A stretch of DNA of 64,000 nucleotides from Clostridiales bacterium Firm_14. Its GTDB lineage: Bacteria; Bacillota; Clostridia; Saccharofermentanales; Saccharofermentanaceae. The position numbers were made by a program, and so were the translations under genes. Location: assembly GCA_001604135.1 (NCBI GenBank), contig LVAT01000009.1, forward strand, positions 1 through 64,000, given 5' to 3'. Of this stretch, positions 23,602-32,900 are shown one piece after another. How positions within the stretch are numbered: position 1 is the stretch's first letter; the number at the start of each line of letters is the position of its first letter. Under the pieces are notes generated by a model. The model searched no databases, had not been told where the DNA came from, and saw nothing but the letters and a program-made list of their open reading frames with translations.

Positions 23602-24336
23602 TTACTTCTCGAATCTTGAAGCAGCCCAGCCGCCCTCGTTCATGTGGGAATTAGTGAGGGTTGCAAAGCCTTCCGGCGACAGGAGAGGTATCTGGAGCTT
23701 TCTGATCGTCTCGGGATCGAGCTTAAAATTATTCGCACAGTACTCGGCGCCGGCCTTTTTAAGATCTTCGAGATAGACCCTGATCTGCCTTTTGGCCTTG
23801 CCGGTCATGAAGACTTCGCCCATAGGGCACAGGATTGCCGTGTACTTTTCCCTGCCGCCGCAGATCAGATCGTACTGGGCGAGCAAAGCCGGATAGACGG
23901 GCTCGAGCTCGACATAGCCGCATGAGCTTATTACAACGAATTTCTTTTTAAATATAGAGGGATCTCTCATCTTATTGAAAGTCTGGCCGTCGTCAGACCT
24001 TGTGCCCATGTAGGGTTCGGCAAGAGATAGGCACCTGTCGGTAACTGCCTTAAGCTGTGAAGGCATGCCGTAGAAATAGAGCGGGAAGCTCTCGATGATG
24101 ACGTCTGCTTCCTTGATGGCAGAAATGATCTCTGCCATGTCATCCTTTATTGCGCAGGTTCCGTCGGGAGATGCCCAGCATGCAAAGCAGCCCAGGCAGG
24201 GCTTGATGTTTTTCTCATAAATATTGATCTTCTTAACTTCCGTGCCCTCTGGAAAACCGGATACGAACGCGTTCGTAACCTGGATGGTGTTGCTCCTGTC
24301 CTTCTTGGGACTGCCGTTAAGAACGAGAACCTTCAT
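23602..24336 (-). CDS. Iron-sulfur flavoprotein / NADPH-dependent FMN reductase family
   Basis: A 244-residue flavodoxin-fold protein. The N-terminal VLVLNGSPKKDRSNT is the phosphate-binding loop for FMN of the NADPH-dependent FMN reductase family. A compact cysteine motif follows at Cys47, Cys50, Cys53 and Cys61 (C-x2-C-x2-C-x7-C), as in iron-sulfur flavoproteins that carry a 4Fe-4S cluster. ESFPLYFYGMPSQLKAVTDR is the second flavin-side motif. Its start overlaps the stop of the ketoreductase gene (TGATG), so it is part of the ACP/KS cluster. It could reduce enoyl or keto groups or pass electrons in tailoring the product; this is inference. Confidence 0.78.
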   Translation of the reverse strand: MKVLVLNGSPKKDRSNTIQVTNAFVSGFPEGTEVKKINIYEKNIKPCLGCFACWASPDGTCAIKDDMAEIISAIKEADVIIESFPLYFYGMPSQLKAVTDRCLSLAEPYMGTRSDDGQTFNKMRDPSIFKKKFVVISSCGYVELEPVYPALLAQYDLICGGREKYTAILCPMGEVFMTGKAKRQIRVYLEDLKKAGAEYCANNFKLDPETIRKLQIPLLSPEGFATLTNSHMNEGGWAASRFEK

Positions 24337-25070
24337 CAGAGACTTAAGCCTCCGTCGAGCACGATGACCTGACCGGTCATGTAAGAGAATGCATCTGATA
24401 CGAGGCTTGCGACACAGTCAGCGACGTCTTCGGCTGAGCCGAAACGCTTCATGGGGACTGCTTCGAGATATTTCTCAGCGAGGTCGCCGGGGATCGACTT
24501 GATCATGTCAGTGCCGATGAAGCCCGGTGCTACAGCATTTACCTGGATGCCGTAGGGAGCGAGCTCTTTGGCCATCGTCTGTGTCATTGAATTGACCGCA
24601 CCCTTGGTAGCGCTGTAAACGGTCTGGCCGGGAACAGCGAGGATGGAGCTTACGGAAGATACGTTAATGATCTTGCCGCTCTTCTGTGAGCACATCTTAA
24701 GGCTTGCCGCCTGTGCGCAGTTGATGTAGCCCTGGATATTGATCGCAAGGCTCCGTGCAAGAGAGTCGGGTCTGATCATGAGAAGATATGCGTCATCGAC
24801 GACACCGGCGTTGTTTACGAGGACGTCTATCGTCTCAAAGCTCTTCTTGATCGCCTTGAACATGTCCTTAACCTGGGCGATGTCTGATGTGTCAGCCTTA
24901 TAGATCTCGCAGCGGACGCCTGCAGCAGTGATCTCTTCCTGAGCAGCCTTTGCGGCATCGTCGTTGCTCGCATAGTTGAGCGCTATGTCATAGCCGTCTT
25001 TTGCGAGCTTAAGCGCAATGGCTTTGCCGATTCCTCTGGAGCCGCCTGTAACTACCGCTGTCTTGCCCAT
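24336..25070 (-). CDS. FabG-like ketoreductase of the KS-CLF cluster
   Basis: A 244-residue short-chain dehydrogenase. The cofactor motif VTGGSRGIGKAIALKLAKDGY, NNAG in VNNAGVVDDAYLL, and the active site in VSSVSSILAVPGQTVYSATKG are intact. It is clearly a paralog of fabG (19654-20400) but diverged, as expected for a dedicated partner of the fused ketosynthase upstream (17 bp gap) and the flavoprotein downstream (1 bp overlap). Likely role is reduction of beta-keto intermediates on the cluster's own ACP. Confidence 0.85.
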   Translation of the reverse strand: MGKTAVVTGGSRGIGKAIALKLAKDGYDIALNYASNDDAAKAAQEEITAAGVRCEIYKADTSDIAQVKDMFKAIKKSFETIDVLVNNAGVVDDAYLLMIRPDSLARSLAINIQGYINCAQAASLKMCSQKSGKIINVSSVSSILAVPGQTVYSATKGAVNSMTQTMAKELAPYGIQVNAVAPGFIGTDMIKSIPGDLAEKYLEAVPMKRFGSAEDVADCVASLVSDAFSYMTGQVIVLDGGLSL

Positions 25071-25086
25071 AATAAAGCCCTCTTTC

Positions 25087-27351
25087 TTATGCTTTGGTCA
25101 GCAATACTGCCGAGTAAAGCGCGCTGGTTCCGTAAGAGACCGCGATACCGTTCTCGAACTTGCCTTCGTAGATATCCTGTGCGAGCTTCGCAAACTGCAG
25201 TGATGAGGATGCGGCTCTCGCTTCGCCGAAGTCCTTCTTGACGAGCTTGACTTCGATACCGTCTCCAAAGATCTTCTTATATGCTTCCTTCTCGAAAGAA
25301 TCGATCTCGGGAATTCCGTTGCCGAAGCCGTAGATGCACTTAACGTCAGATGCCTTCACGCCGCCCTCTTCGAGGACGTTCTCTATTGCCTTTGTAAGGG
25401 CTGCTTCGGAAAGTCTCGTGTTATCTGACCTGTCGCCTGCTGTATCTCTCGTGGAAGAGAATCCTGCGATCTTCGCATAGCGCTTAGCGCCGCGCTCTGT
25501 TGCCGAAGAATCCTTCTCGATGACGCAGGTTACCGATCCTTCGCCCAATGTCATCTTTCCTTCGCCTGCAAGGCCGAGGTCAGCATACATCTCTTCGTCG
25601 ATGTCGGTGCATTCGTCTGTTCCTGATGCGAGCATGATGCTCTCATAACCGAACATGATCGCACCTGCTGCGGCGCAGACGCTCTGGAGGCCTGACTGGA
25701 AACCGTTCGCGATCGTAACGTTATAGCCCTTGATGCCTGTTGCGATGCTTAAGTATCCGCCTGCTGCGTTATAGACGGTATTCGGGAATGCGAATGCGGA
25801 TCCCTTGTCTATGCCGTCCTTGATTATGCCCTTCTGGAAGTTGGCGATCTCTGTCATGGGACCGTCGTTGGTTCCGATGCAGATTCCGATGATGCCTTCA
25901 TTCTCGGATGTGACCGTTACACCGGCATCCTCTAATGCCTTAAGGCCGCTTAAGAGCTGGAGCTGTGACAGTCTGTCGAGCTTTCTTAAGAATGCGGACT
26001 TAACTCCGTAGGATTTGAATGTATCAGTATCGAGCTTGGCAACGAAGCTGCCTGACTCTTCATCGAATTCGCCGCTTACGATGCCCACGCCGGTTACATA
26101 GAGTTCCTGCTTGGGGCATGTGAGGTTAAGGAGATTCGGATCCTTTGCGAAAACGATGCTCGCGTTGTTGCCGCCGAATGCGAAAGAGTTCGACATCGCG
26201 TACTTGATGTCCTTTTCGAGCGGCTTGTTGGCAATGAAATTAATATTGCCGGACTTCTCGGCCAGGACCTTTAAGTCTTCTTCGCTGTAGCCTGTCGTCG
26301 GCGGAAGCTTGCCCTCTGTAAGAGCCTTTACCGTGAGGACGGCTTCGATGGCGCCTGCCGCGCCTAAGCAGTGTCCGGTCATGGACTTGGTCGAGCTTAC
26401 GGACAAGTCCTTGTTGTCTGCGAAAACAGTATTGAGCGAGAGGAATTCCGACTCGTCGTTCTTGGCTGTTCCGGTACCGTGTGCATTGACATATTCGATA
26501 TCAGTGAACTTAAGTCCGGAATTATTGACGGCACGTGTGATAACGCTCATCTGGCCTTCGCCGTCGGGCCTCGGAGCAGTGATGTGATAAGCATCGGAGC
26601 TTACGCCTGAGCCGAGAACATCGCAATAGATCTTGGCGCCGCGCTTAACTGCATGCTCGTAAGATTCGACAACGAGTACGCCTGCGCCTTCGCCCAACGT
26701 GATTCCGTCACTGTGGTTGAACGGTGAACAGTCAGAGGGAGCGAGAGCCCTTAACGCGTGGAATCCTGCATATGCGAGCGATGAAAAAGAATCGCAACCG
26801 CCTGCAAGGAAGATCTCGCCCTTGCCGCCCCTGATAAGATCGATCGCCATTGCGACACTCAAAGTGCCTGCCGCACAGGCGTTTACGATATTCGCGGTAA
26901 TGCCGCCGGCATTGTAATAATCGGCAACATTTCCTGCAATGGCAGAAGCCGGCATCGCCTTAAGATCGTCGATGTCGCCCTTCTCGCCTTTAACTTTTGC
27001 ATTGTAATATTTCTCGACGCAAGCAGCGCCTGCAATACAGGATCCCAGGATGACACCGATGTCTGATGCGTCTTCGGAATCTTTGTCGATTCCTGCATCA
27101 GCCAGGGCCTCACCGGCTGCCTTGATTCCGAGGGCAGTCGTCCTGTCGTACTTGCCGTTTGCGAGCTGTTCATTGGTGCTGTCAACTTCTGCGCCCTTGT
27201 GTGAATAGCATGCGGAAGTATCGAAGCTCTTAACGTCAGCTATGCCTGACTTGCCCGTGAGTGCTGACTCAAAGCATTCGTCAGTATTATTTCCGATTGC
27301 GCAGACGAGGCCTAAGCCCGTGATCACGCAACGCTTCTCATTCATTGGCAT
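25087..27351 (-). CDS. Fused ketosynthase - chain-length-factor-like protein
   Basis: One 754-residue polypeptide with two thiolase-fold condensing domains. Domain 1 (about 5-403) is an active-looking ketosynthase: Cys159 in NACAAGT, His291 in NAHGTGT and His327 in SMTGHCLGAAGA. Domain 2 (about 415-754) keeps the fold (YVTGVGIVSGEF; GICIGTNDGP; a C-terminal SYGTSALYSAVLL) but has Phe551 where the Cys should be (NGFQSGLQSV), GFGNG where HGTGT should be, and no GH motif. That is the pattern of a chain-length factor (KS-beta). Type II systems normally have KS and CLF as separate genes; here they are fused head to tail. It sits 2 bp after the ACP gene. The product is unknown. Confidence 0.85.
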   Translation of the reverse strand: MPMNEKRCVITGLGLVCAIGNNTDECFESALTGKSGIADVKSFDTSACYSHKGAEVDSTNEQLANGKYDRTTALGIKAAGEALADAGIDKDSEDASDIGVILGSCIAGAACVEKYYNAKVKGEKGDIDDLKAMPASAIAGNVADYYNAGGITANIVNACAAGTLSVAMAIDLIRGGKGEIFLAGGCDSFSSLAYAGFHALRALAPSDCSPFNHSDGITLGEGAGVLVVESYEHAVKRGAKIYCDVLGSGVSSDAYHITAPRPDGEGQMSVITRAVNNSGLKFTDIEYVNAHGTGTAKNDESEFLSLNTVFADNKDLSVSSTKSMTGHCLGAAGAIEAVLTVKALTEGKLPPTTGYSEEDLKVLAEKSGNINFIANKPLEKDIKYAMSNSFAFGGNNASIVFAKDPNLLNLTCPKQELYVTGVGIVSGEFDEESGSFVAKLDTDTFKSYGVKSAFLRKLDRLSQLQLLSGLKALEDAGVTVTSENEGIIGICIGTNDGPMTEIANFQKGIIKDGIDKGSAFAFPNTVYNAAGGYLSIATGIKGYNVTIANGFQSGLQSVCAAAGAIMFGYESIMLASGTDECTDIDEEMYADLGLAGEGKMTLGEGSVTCVIEKDSSATERGAKRYAKIAGFSSTRDTAGDRSDNTRLSEAALTKAIENVLEEGGVKASDVKCIYGFGNGIPEIDSFEKEAYKKIFGDGIEVKLVKKDFGEARAASSSLQFAKLAQDIYEGKFENGIAVSYGTSALYSAVLLTKA

Positions 27352-27353
27352 TA

Positions 27354-27605
27354 TCAGTCCTCTTTGTGTGCTTCTACGAATGCCGTAAGAGTCTCAATGG
27401 AACGGAAGTCCTCTCTTGTGGCACCTGCACCGGAAATGTCTACTCCGAAGAGATTCTCGATACCTACGATGATCTCGATGGAATCGATGGAATCAAGTCC
27501 GATATCCTCTCCAAAGAGCTCTGAATCGTATTCGAGCTCATCTTCCGGGATCCTGAGTCTCTCTACCAGCATTCCCTTGATCTTCTCGGCAATCTCATTA
27601 TTCAT
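27354..27605 (-). CDS. Acyl carrier protein of the KS-CLF cluster
   Basis: An 83-residue acidic helical carrier protein. The phosphopantetheine attachment site is Ser39 in GEDIGLDSIDSIEI. The usual housekeeping AcpP motif is GADSLD; GLDSID is more typical of dedicated ACPs. A GGAGG site precedes it. It lies 50 bp after the C39-like gene and 2 bp before the KS-CLF gene. It is the only ACP in the window, so a housekeeping role cannot be excluded, but the context argues for a specialised one. Confidence 0.88.
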   Translation of the reverse strand: MNNEIAEKIKGMLVERLRIPEDELEYDSELFGEDIGLDSIDSIEIIVGIENLFGVDISGAGATREDFRSIETLTAFVEAHKED

Positions 27606-27655
27606 TTCCTTAGGTTCCTCCTATATATTAAAAAGTAAAACTTACGGCTATAACC

Positions 27656-28294
27656 TTACACTATGTCGCTCTGTTTTTCCAATGAAACGGAATAAAAGCG
27701 CAAAATGACGCCAAAACTTTTAAGTTCTCTGACAGACATTTTGCACCTGCCGCCCCATGAAGACACCCAGAGATCATCACCGTCTATTTCCGTGACCGTG
27801 ACCCAGTGAAAATTGCACATGACCTTATATCCGCTCGGTTCCTCGACACAGATCTTCTTGATCGGAGACACGAAGAGCATTATCAGCGGGTCGCCGCCCT
27901 CCAGATATTTGGGGATCTTCTCCCACCATTTGAACACGAAGGATCTGAGCTTTATTTTCAGGCCTTCCTTGACGGCAAGCTTCCTGATGCCTCTGCTGAA
28001 TCTTACCGAGCTGACGCCGAAGCTTCCGTAGAAATCCCTTCCGAAGAGCTTTCTTGCTTGCCTGTTCTTTCCGATCGTAATGGGCCTTATATAATCCTTG
28101 GCGTCGAAAAAACGGCTGAAGTATTCATCCCTGGTCATGCCCTTATTCTCCTCGCCCTTAAGGCGCAGGATCGCATCAAGACCTGCGATGATCCCGCATC
28201 CGCTGTTCACGAACATCTCGTCAGGAAGCCACATCTGGCTTCCGCCGAACGACTCACGGCCCAAACTGTCAACTATCTTAGGCGGCTGACTCAT
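27656..28294 (-). CDS. C39-like cysteine hydrolase, putative
   Basis: A 212-residue protein that I cannot place firmly. It resembles the papain-like C39_2 fold: a Cys near the N-terminus followed by a helix (NSGCGIIAGLDAIL, Cys33), and late in the sequence a His followed by a beta strand and a WGG turn (FHWVTVTEIDG, His163; then VSSWGG). No signal peptide or membrane helix is seen. Its ATG overlaps the end of the asparaginase gene (ATGA), and the ACP gene follows 50 bp downstream. It could act on an amide, thioester or peptide related to the cluster product; this is inference. Confidence 0.5.
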   Translation of the reverse strand: MSQPPKIVDSLGRESFGGSQMWLPDEMFVNSGCGIIAGLDAILRLKGEENKGMTRDEYFSRFFDAKDYIRPITIGKNRQARKLFGRDFYGSFGVSSVRFSRGIRKLAVKEGLKIKLRSFVFKWWEKIPKYLEGGDPLIMLFVSPIKKICVEEPSGYKVMCNFHWVTVTEIDGDDLWVSSWGGRCKMSVRELKSFGVILRFYSVSLEKQSDIV

Positions 28295-29127
28295 CTAAGT
28301 AACACCTCCGACCAGGCTCCTTCAACAGGCATGCCCGTAAGTTCCATGGCTCCGGCTTCCCTAAGTCTCCTGCGGCTCTCATAGACTCCGCCGTTTAAGG
28401 GAATTGGCGCCATAAAGCAATCGATCCCTTTTTCTGTCCAACGCTCTACCATTGGGACAAGCCCTGCAGATGCCGTTCCCGAATGGTTGCAGCAGATAAG
28501 GACTCTGTCAAAACCTTCTTCAGGGATCACGCTCCCCGGAACAGAAGGGATCACCAATATCTTCGGGAGTTTCTCTTTGGTAAGGAACTCCGTATGGTCT
28601 TTCTTTTCAGGCACGGTGCCCTCGCTGTATTCGGAATAGATACCGTTTATGTCAGGCGACATTATCAGGTGCGCGCCGTAAAGCTGTTCTTCTCCTTCGG
28701 CATTTCTGAATACTACGCCGGTCTTCCCTTCTTCAAGGCACCTGACCGCAAAAGCCAGATTCCCGGATGCCTCACCGGGATCCGTATCCGGCGATCTCAT
28801 GGAGCCTGTAATCACAAACGGAATGTCCAAAATACCGAGAACTCTTGATGCGAGCTGCGCGAAATAAGCACATGTATCGGTTCCGTGAGTAATCAGGATC
28901 CCGTCAAAGCCTGGAGCTTCATCAACTGTCTTCTTCAATGCGCTGCGGTAAAGATAAGGCGTCGCATCCTCTGAAGAATAGGTCTCAAATTCAGGAAAGA
29001 CGAATTCGTGGGACGGATGGTTTTCGAGAAGATAAGAGCGCGCGAAAGAAGGCTCACCGAGCTTAACCGTGCCCGACGAATTATAAGAAGAGATCGTTCC
29101 TCCGAGCATCACGCCTAATATCCTCAT
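28291..29127 (-). CDS. ansA: L-asparaginase family protein (type I-like)
   Basis: Hydrolyses L-asparagine, or a related amide, to the acid and ammonia. It has 278 residues. The two Thr motifs of the family are present: the first in MLGGTISS (Thr11) and the second in LITHGTDT (Thr83-Asp84); the GSMRSPDTDPGEASGNL segment is also typical. The open frame extends upstream, but AAGGA lies 7 nt before the ATG at 29127 and that start gives the normal N-terminus. It is the first gene of the run into the C39-like, ACP and KS-CLF genes, and is divergent from exoA. Confidence 0.82.
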   Translation of the reverse strand: MRILGVMLGGTISSYNSSGTVKLGEPSFARSYLLENHPSHEFVFPEFETYSSEDATPYLYRSALKKTVDEAPGFDGILITHGTDTCAYFAQLASRVLGILDIPFVITGSMRSPDTDPGEASGNLAFAVRCLEEGKTGVVFRNAEGEEQLYGAHLIMSPDINGIYSEYSEGTVPEKKDHTEFLTKEKLPKILVIPSVPGSVIPEEGFDRVLICCNHSGTASAGLVPMVERWTEKGIDCFMAPIPLNGGVYESRRRLREAGAMELTGMPVEGAWSEVLLR

Positions 29128-29174
29128 TTCCCTTTCCTTCCAACGCAATATTAGAGTAAAATCTACGAAGTAAT

Positions 29175-29180
29175 TATAAT
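29175..29180 (+). promoter_or_regulatory. -10 element of exoA
   Basis: TATAAT 15 bp ahead of the exoA ATG, with a GAGG ribosome site at 29184-29187. The 67-bp gap to ansA must hold both divergent promoters. Confidence 0.55.
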
Positions 29181-29194
29181 TCACGAGGTTTTAT

Positions 29195-29956
29195 ATGAGA
29201 ATAGCGAGCTGGAATGTCAACGGAATAAGAGCAGTAGCAACAAAGGGTTTTGCTGAGAGCCTGGAGAAGATCGGCGCCGACATCATAGGCATCCAGGAGA
29301 TCAAGGCGATGAGAGACCAGTTAGGCCCTGAGATCACTGATATTCCGGGTTACAAGAGCTGGTTCTATTCAGCCGAGCGCAAGGGCTATTCCGGCACGGC
29401 ACTCTATTCGAAGATCGAGCCTGTAAGCGTCGAATTCGGTTTCGGCGTCGAAGAGTTCGACCATGAAGGCCGCGTTATCAAGGCTGATTTCGGTGACTTT
29501 GTACTCTTCAACATCTACTTCCCAAATGGCGGAAGAGGCGACGACTTCGTTAAGTTCAAGCTCAGATTCTACGACTGCTTCCTGGATCAGGTGGATGCCC
29601 TTAAGGCACAGGGCAAGGAAGTCATCTGCTGCGGCGACGTAAATACCGCCCACAAGGAGATCGACCTGTCCAACCCTAAGGCAAATTCCAAGATATCAGG
29701 CTTCCTTCCCGAAGAGCGCGCATATATGGACAAGTTCATCGAGAGGGGCCTTACAGACACATTCAGAATGCTCCATCCCGACGATAAGGAATGCTATACC
29801 TGGTGGTCTTACAAGACCGCCGCAAGAGAGCGTAATGTCGGCTGGAGGATCGACTATTTCTTCACGACTGACGGACTGATTTCACGCGTAAAAGAGTCCA
29901 ACATGATGACTGACATCATGGGCTCCGATCACTGCCCCATCTATTTGGATATCTGA
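29195..29956 (+). CDS. exoA: Exodeoxyribonuclease III
   Basis: AP endonuclease and 3'-5' exonuclease acting in base excision repair. It has 253 residues. Motifs in order: MRIASWNVNGIRA, Glu35 in IIGIQEIKA (metal ligand), YSGTALYSK, the GDVNTAHKEIDL segment, and the terminal GSDHCPI with the catalytic Asp-His. Close in size to E. coli Xth (268 residues) and B. subtilis ExoA (252). Its last 16 bp overlap the end of the convergent gene at 29941. Confidence 0.96.
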   Translation: MRIASWNVNGIRAVATKGFAESLEKIGADIIGIQEIKAMRDQLGPEITDIPGYKSWFYSAERKGYSGTALYSKIEPVSVEFGFGVEEFDHEGRVIKADFGDFVLFNIYFPNGGRGDDFVKFKLRFYDCFLDQVDALKAQGKEVICCGDVNTAHKEIDLSNPKANSKISGFLPEERAYMDKFIERGLTDTFRMLHPDDKECYTWWSYKTAARERNVGWRIDYFFTTDGLISRVKESNMMTDIMGSDHCPIYLDI

Positions 29957-32900
29957 TCTTCGCCTCTGGTATTTTCTTCGAAAAGACTGCCGTTGACGTC
30001 AAGCTTTGTAATGGATCCTGTTACCCGGAAATCCATGTTGACTGAATGCCTGGGTATATCAAGGCTGGTAAAGATAGTACCTTCGGTCTTGCAGTTGGAT
30101 ACCCTGACCCTGACCCTGTCATCCATGCCTCTGTAGATTCCGGCCTGCTTGCCGCCGATATCGACTCTTATGGTGACATAATCTATCATGATATTTGAAG
30201 GTGCAGCCGTGCCGGATCCGATGACGGTGATGTCATGTGCCTTGGCCTGTGCGATAACCGTCGCGCTGTATATGATTATATGCAGTTTCTCGCTGTGCTT
30301 CGAACCGATCATGACGACTTCAGCGCCCTCGAAATCCATATTTACGGAGGAGTGCTCGATCATCATGTCGCATCTGCCCATGAACGAACCGATTCCGACA
30401 GCATTCTGCGCCACGCTCTTGATCCCGATAAAGCAATTGCCGATAAGCGGTTCGATATCGCCGGTATTAGAACCGATTCCGACAGCATTCTGGCCCATGA
30501 GATTGAGCTTATACATGCCCCTCCGGATATTAAGATGCCCGCCTAAGCCGCTTCCTATTGCGACACTCTTGTTGGCATTGACAGTTATCTCGATAAGGCC
30601 ATCCTGATCGAAAACAAGGTCTCCGTGATAAGAGTTCATATCGTTTCCGATACCGAATGTTTCCGTCGCCGTCGTACTGATGGAGAGGTTTCCGACTCCT
30701 TCGAAAGTCAGGGTCGACGAAGGTGCGACCCTTATTCCGCCGCCTGTAAGCGTATTCTCACCCGTAAGGGCTAATACTACTTCGCAGTCTTCGCCTATAC
30801 TTATCGCAGGCATAGTTTCCCTGCCGGTAAATGAGCCGTTCTCAAGCGTTATCTTTCCCTTGTAGCCGTTCTCGATCTCAATGTTGATCGAACCTTCATC
30901 GCCGGGAACACCAATGATATGCAGGTCTCTGTATGTAACATAGCCTGATGTTATGTGAATGGTCTTGTAGCCCTCATTGCTGAGGATAGGCAGAGAGATC
31001 ATTTCTTCTCTTCCGGCAATATAGTCTTTCTTCGTGTGGTTATTGCCTCTGCTCATGCAGTATCTGACGATCTCTTCCTTGACTGCTTCAGGGATCTCCT
31101 TGATCATCTTAGCCGAAGGCCTTGCAGTGTAGAAACCCTGAATGAGATCGATCCCGAGTTTGATAACAGTCTCGACTTCTTCTGCTGTTTCTACGCCTTC
31201 AGCAAGCGCCAGGATATTATTGTCATGCGAGAATTCAATGATATTCCTTACAAAGTGCTGCTTCTGCGGTGAATCCTGAATATTTGCAAGCAGCGCCCTG
31301 TCGATCTTTACGTAGTTAGGCATATAACGCAGGAGATTGCTTACATTTGAATATCCGGAGCCATAGTCATCTACAGCTGTCTCAAAGCCTGCTTTAATAC
31401 AATCATTTTTCAGGAGGGTCAATTCCTTCTCGTCGATCTCGGCCTGCTCCGTTAATTCGACTACAAGTCTGCCGGAAAAGGCCTTGGCCTTTTCGGCGAT
31501 CTCTTTCATGTCCTTGCTCTTCATACGCTGTCCGGGAATGGAGTTAATGAAGATCTTAGCGTCGCTCTTGATAGAAGCGGCGTGCTTATTCAGATAATCC
31601 AAAACATTATTGAATGTTGCGTATTCGATATCGTAAAGCCTGTTAAAGAGTCCTGCATACTTTAAGACAACGAGCGGCTGGATGATCGGGCGGGTGTCAA
31701 CTCTCATAAGCGCTTCATAGGCATAGATCTCACCGTTCCTGACATCGATGATCGGCTGGAAGTAATAGTTGATCTTGTTCTTGTCCAGGATCTCATTTAC
31801 TATATTGGCCTCTTCGATCTGGGCATCTGTCAGTCCGTCTGCATTGAGTTTCTGGATATTCATCTTCTGTCCGTTCTTTCGGGACAGTGCAACGGAAATA
31901 AGGCTCTCGTAATCGTTTCTGGTTCTTGGAGTTCCTTCTGCGGTTCCAAAGTAAACTTCGATCTTTCTTCTGCCTGCAGGAAGGGTTTTGTTGAAGGCGG
32001 CGATCTTTTTGTTAAGCTGCTGCTCTCTTTCTTCCATGACTCTAAGAGGTTCGCTGTCACCGCTGACGACTTCGAGCGCAACCATCTCGCCGTTGCCCAT
32101 GCTGTAGATCTGACCTTTCGAGAAAACCTCGATAAGCAAACGAGCGACGCTTATGATCGTGTTGTCACCAACGGTCCTGCCGTCGTCATTGTTGATCCTG
32201 GAGAGATTCTTGATGTCGATCGCAAGTGCTCCGACCTTCTCATCCTCTTTCAATGGATTAAGGGCGATTATGCCTTCTATCTGTCTTAAGAATCCGTTGT
32301 AATTATATATGCCGGTAAGCGGGTCCCTTACGAGGCTTGCCTCAAGCTTCCTGTTGATCGCATTGAGCTCGTCGTATCTTCTGAAGTTTTCGAGTCCCCT
32401 CATTATGCTGTGGAGCCAGAAACGGTACGATTTCTTGTAAGATCTGGGATCCGTATAGGACAATACCGCATAACCGAAGACGGATTCTTCAAAATGCATT
32501 GGCGTGAAGAAGAAAGCTTCAGGCTTTTCTCTGTCCATGTCGAGTCTCGGGATAAGAATATGCCTGTCGAAGTAAACATCGTTGCTTACTCTGTCGCAGT
32601 TAAGGCTTTCCGGACTGCATGCGATCACATGCATCATCTTCCTTGAAAAGAATCTGTCTGTATCTGACAGGCTCGCCACAGAGAGCCTTGAATCATCGAT
32701 GGCTCCTGCCATGAGTTTTGCCCTCGACTGCCATTTGTCATTAAGGCAGATCGAGAAACTCTCAAAATCCCTGATCTGGAAGACATACGAGAATGCGGTT
32801 TTCATGAGGCCGTTAAAATCATTCTGTATTATCAGATCCTCGTCTAAATGGTTAAACGAAGAGAAAACGCTGTTATGTGAAGTGTCCGTATCCCAAACCT

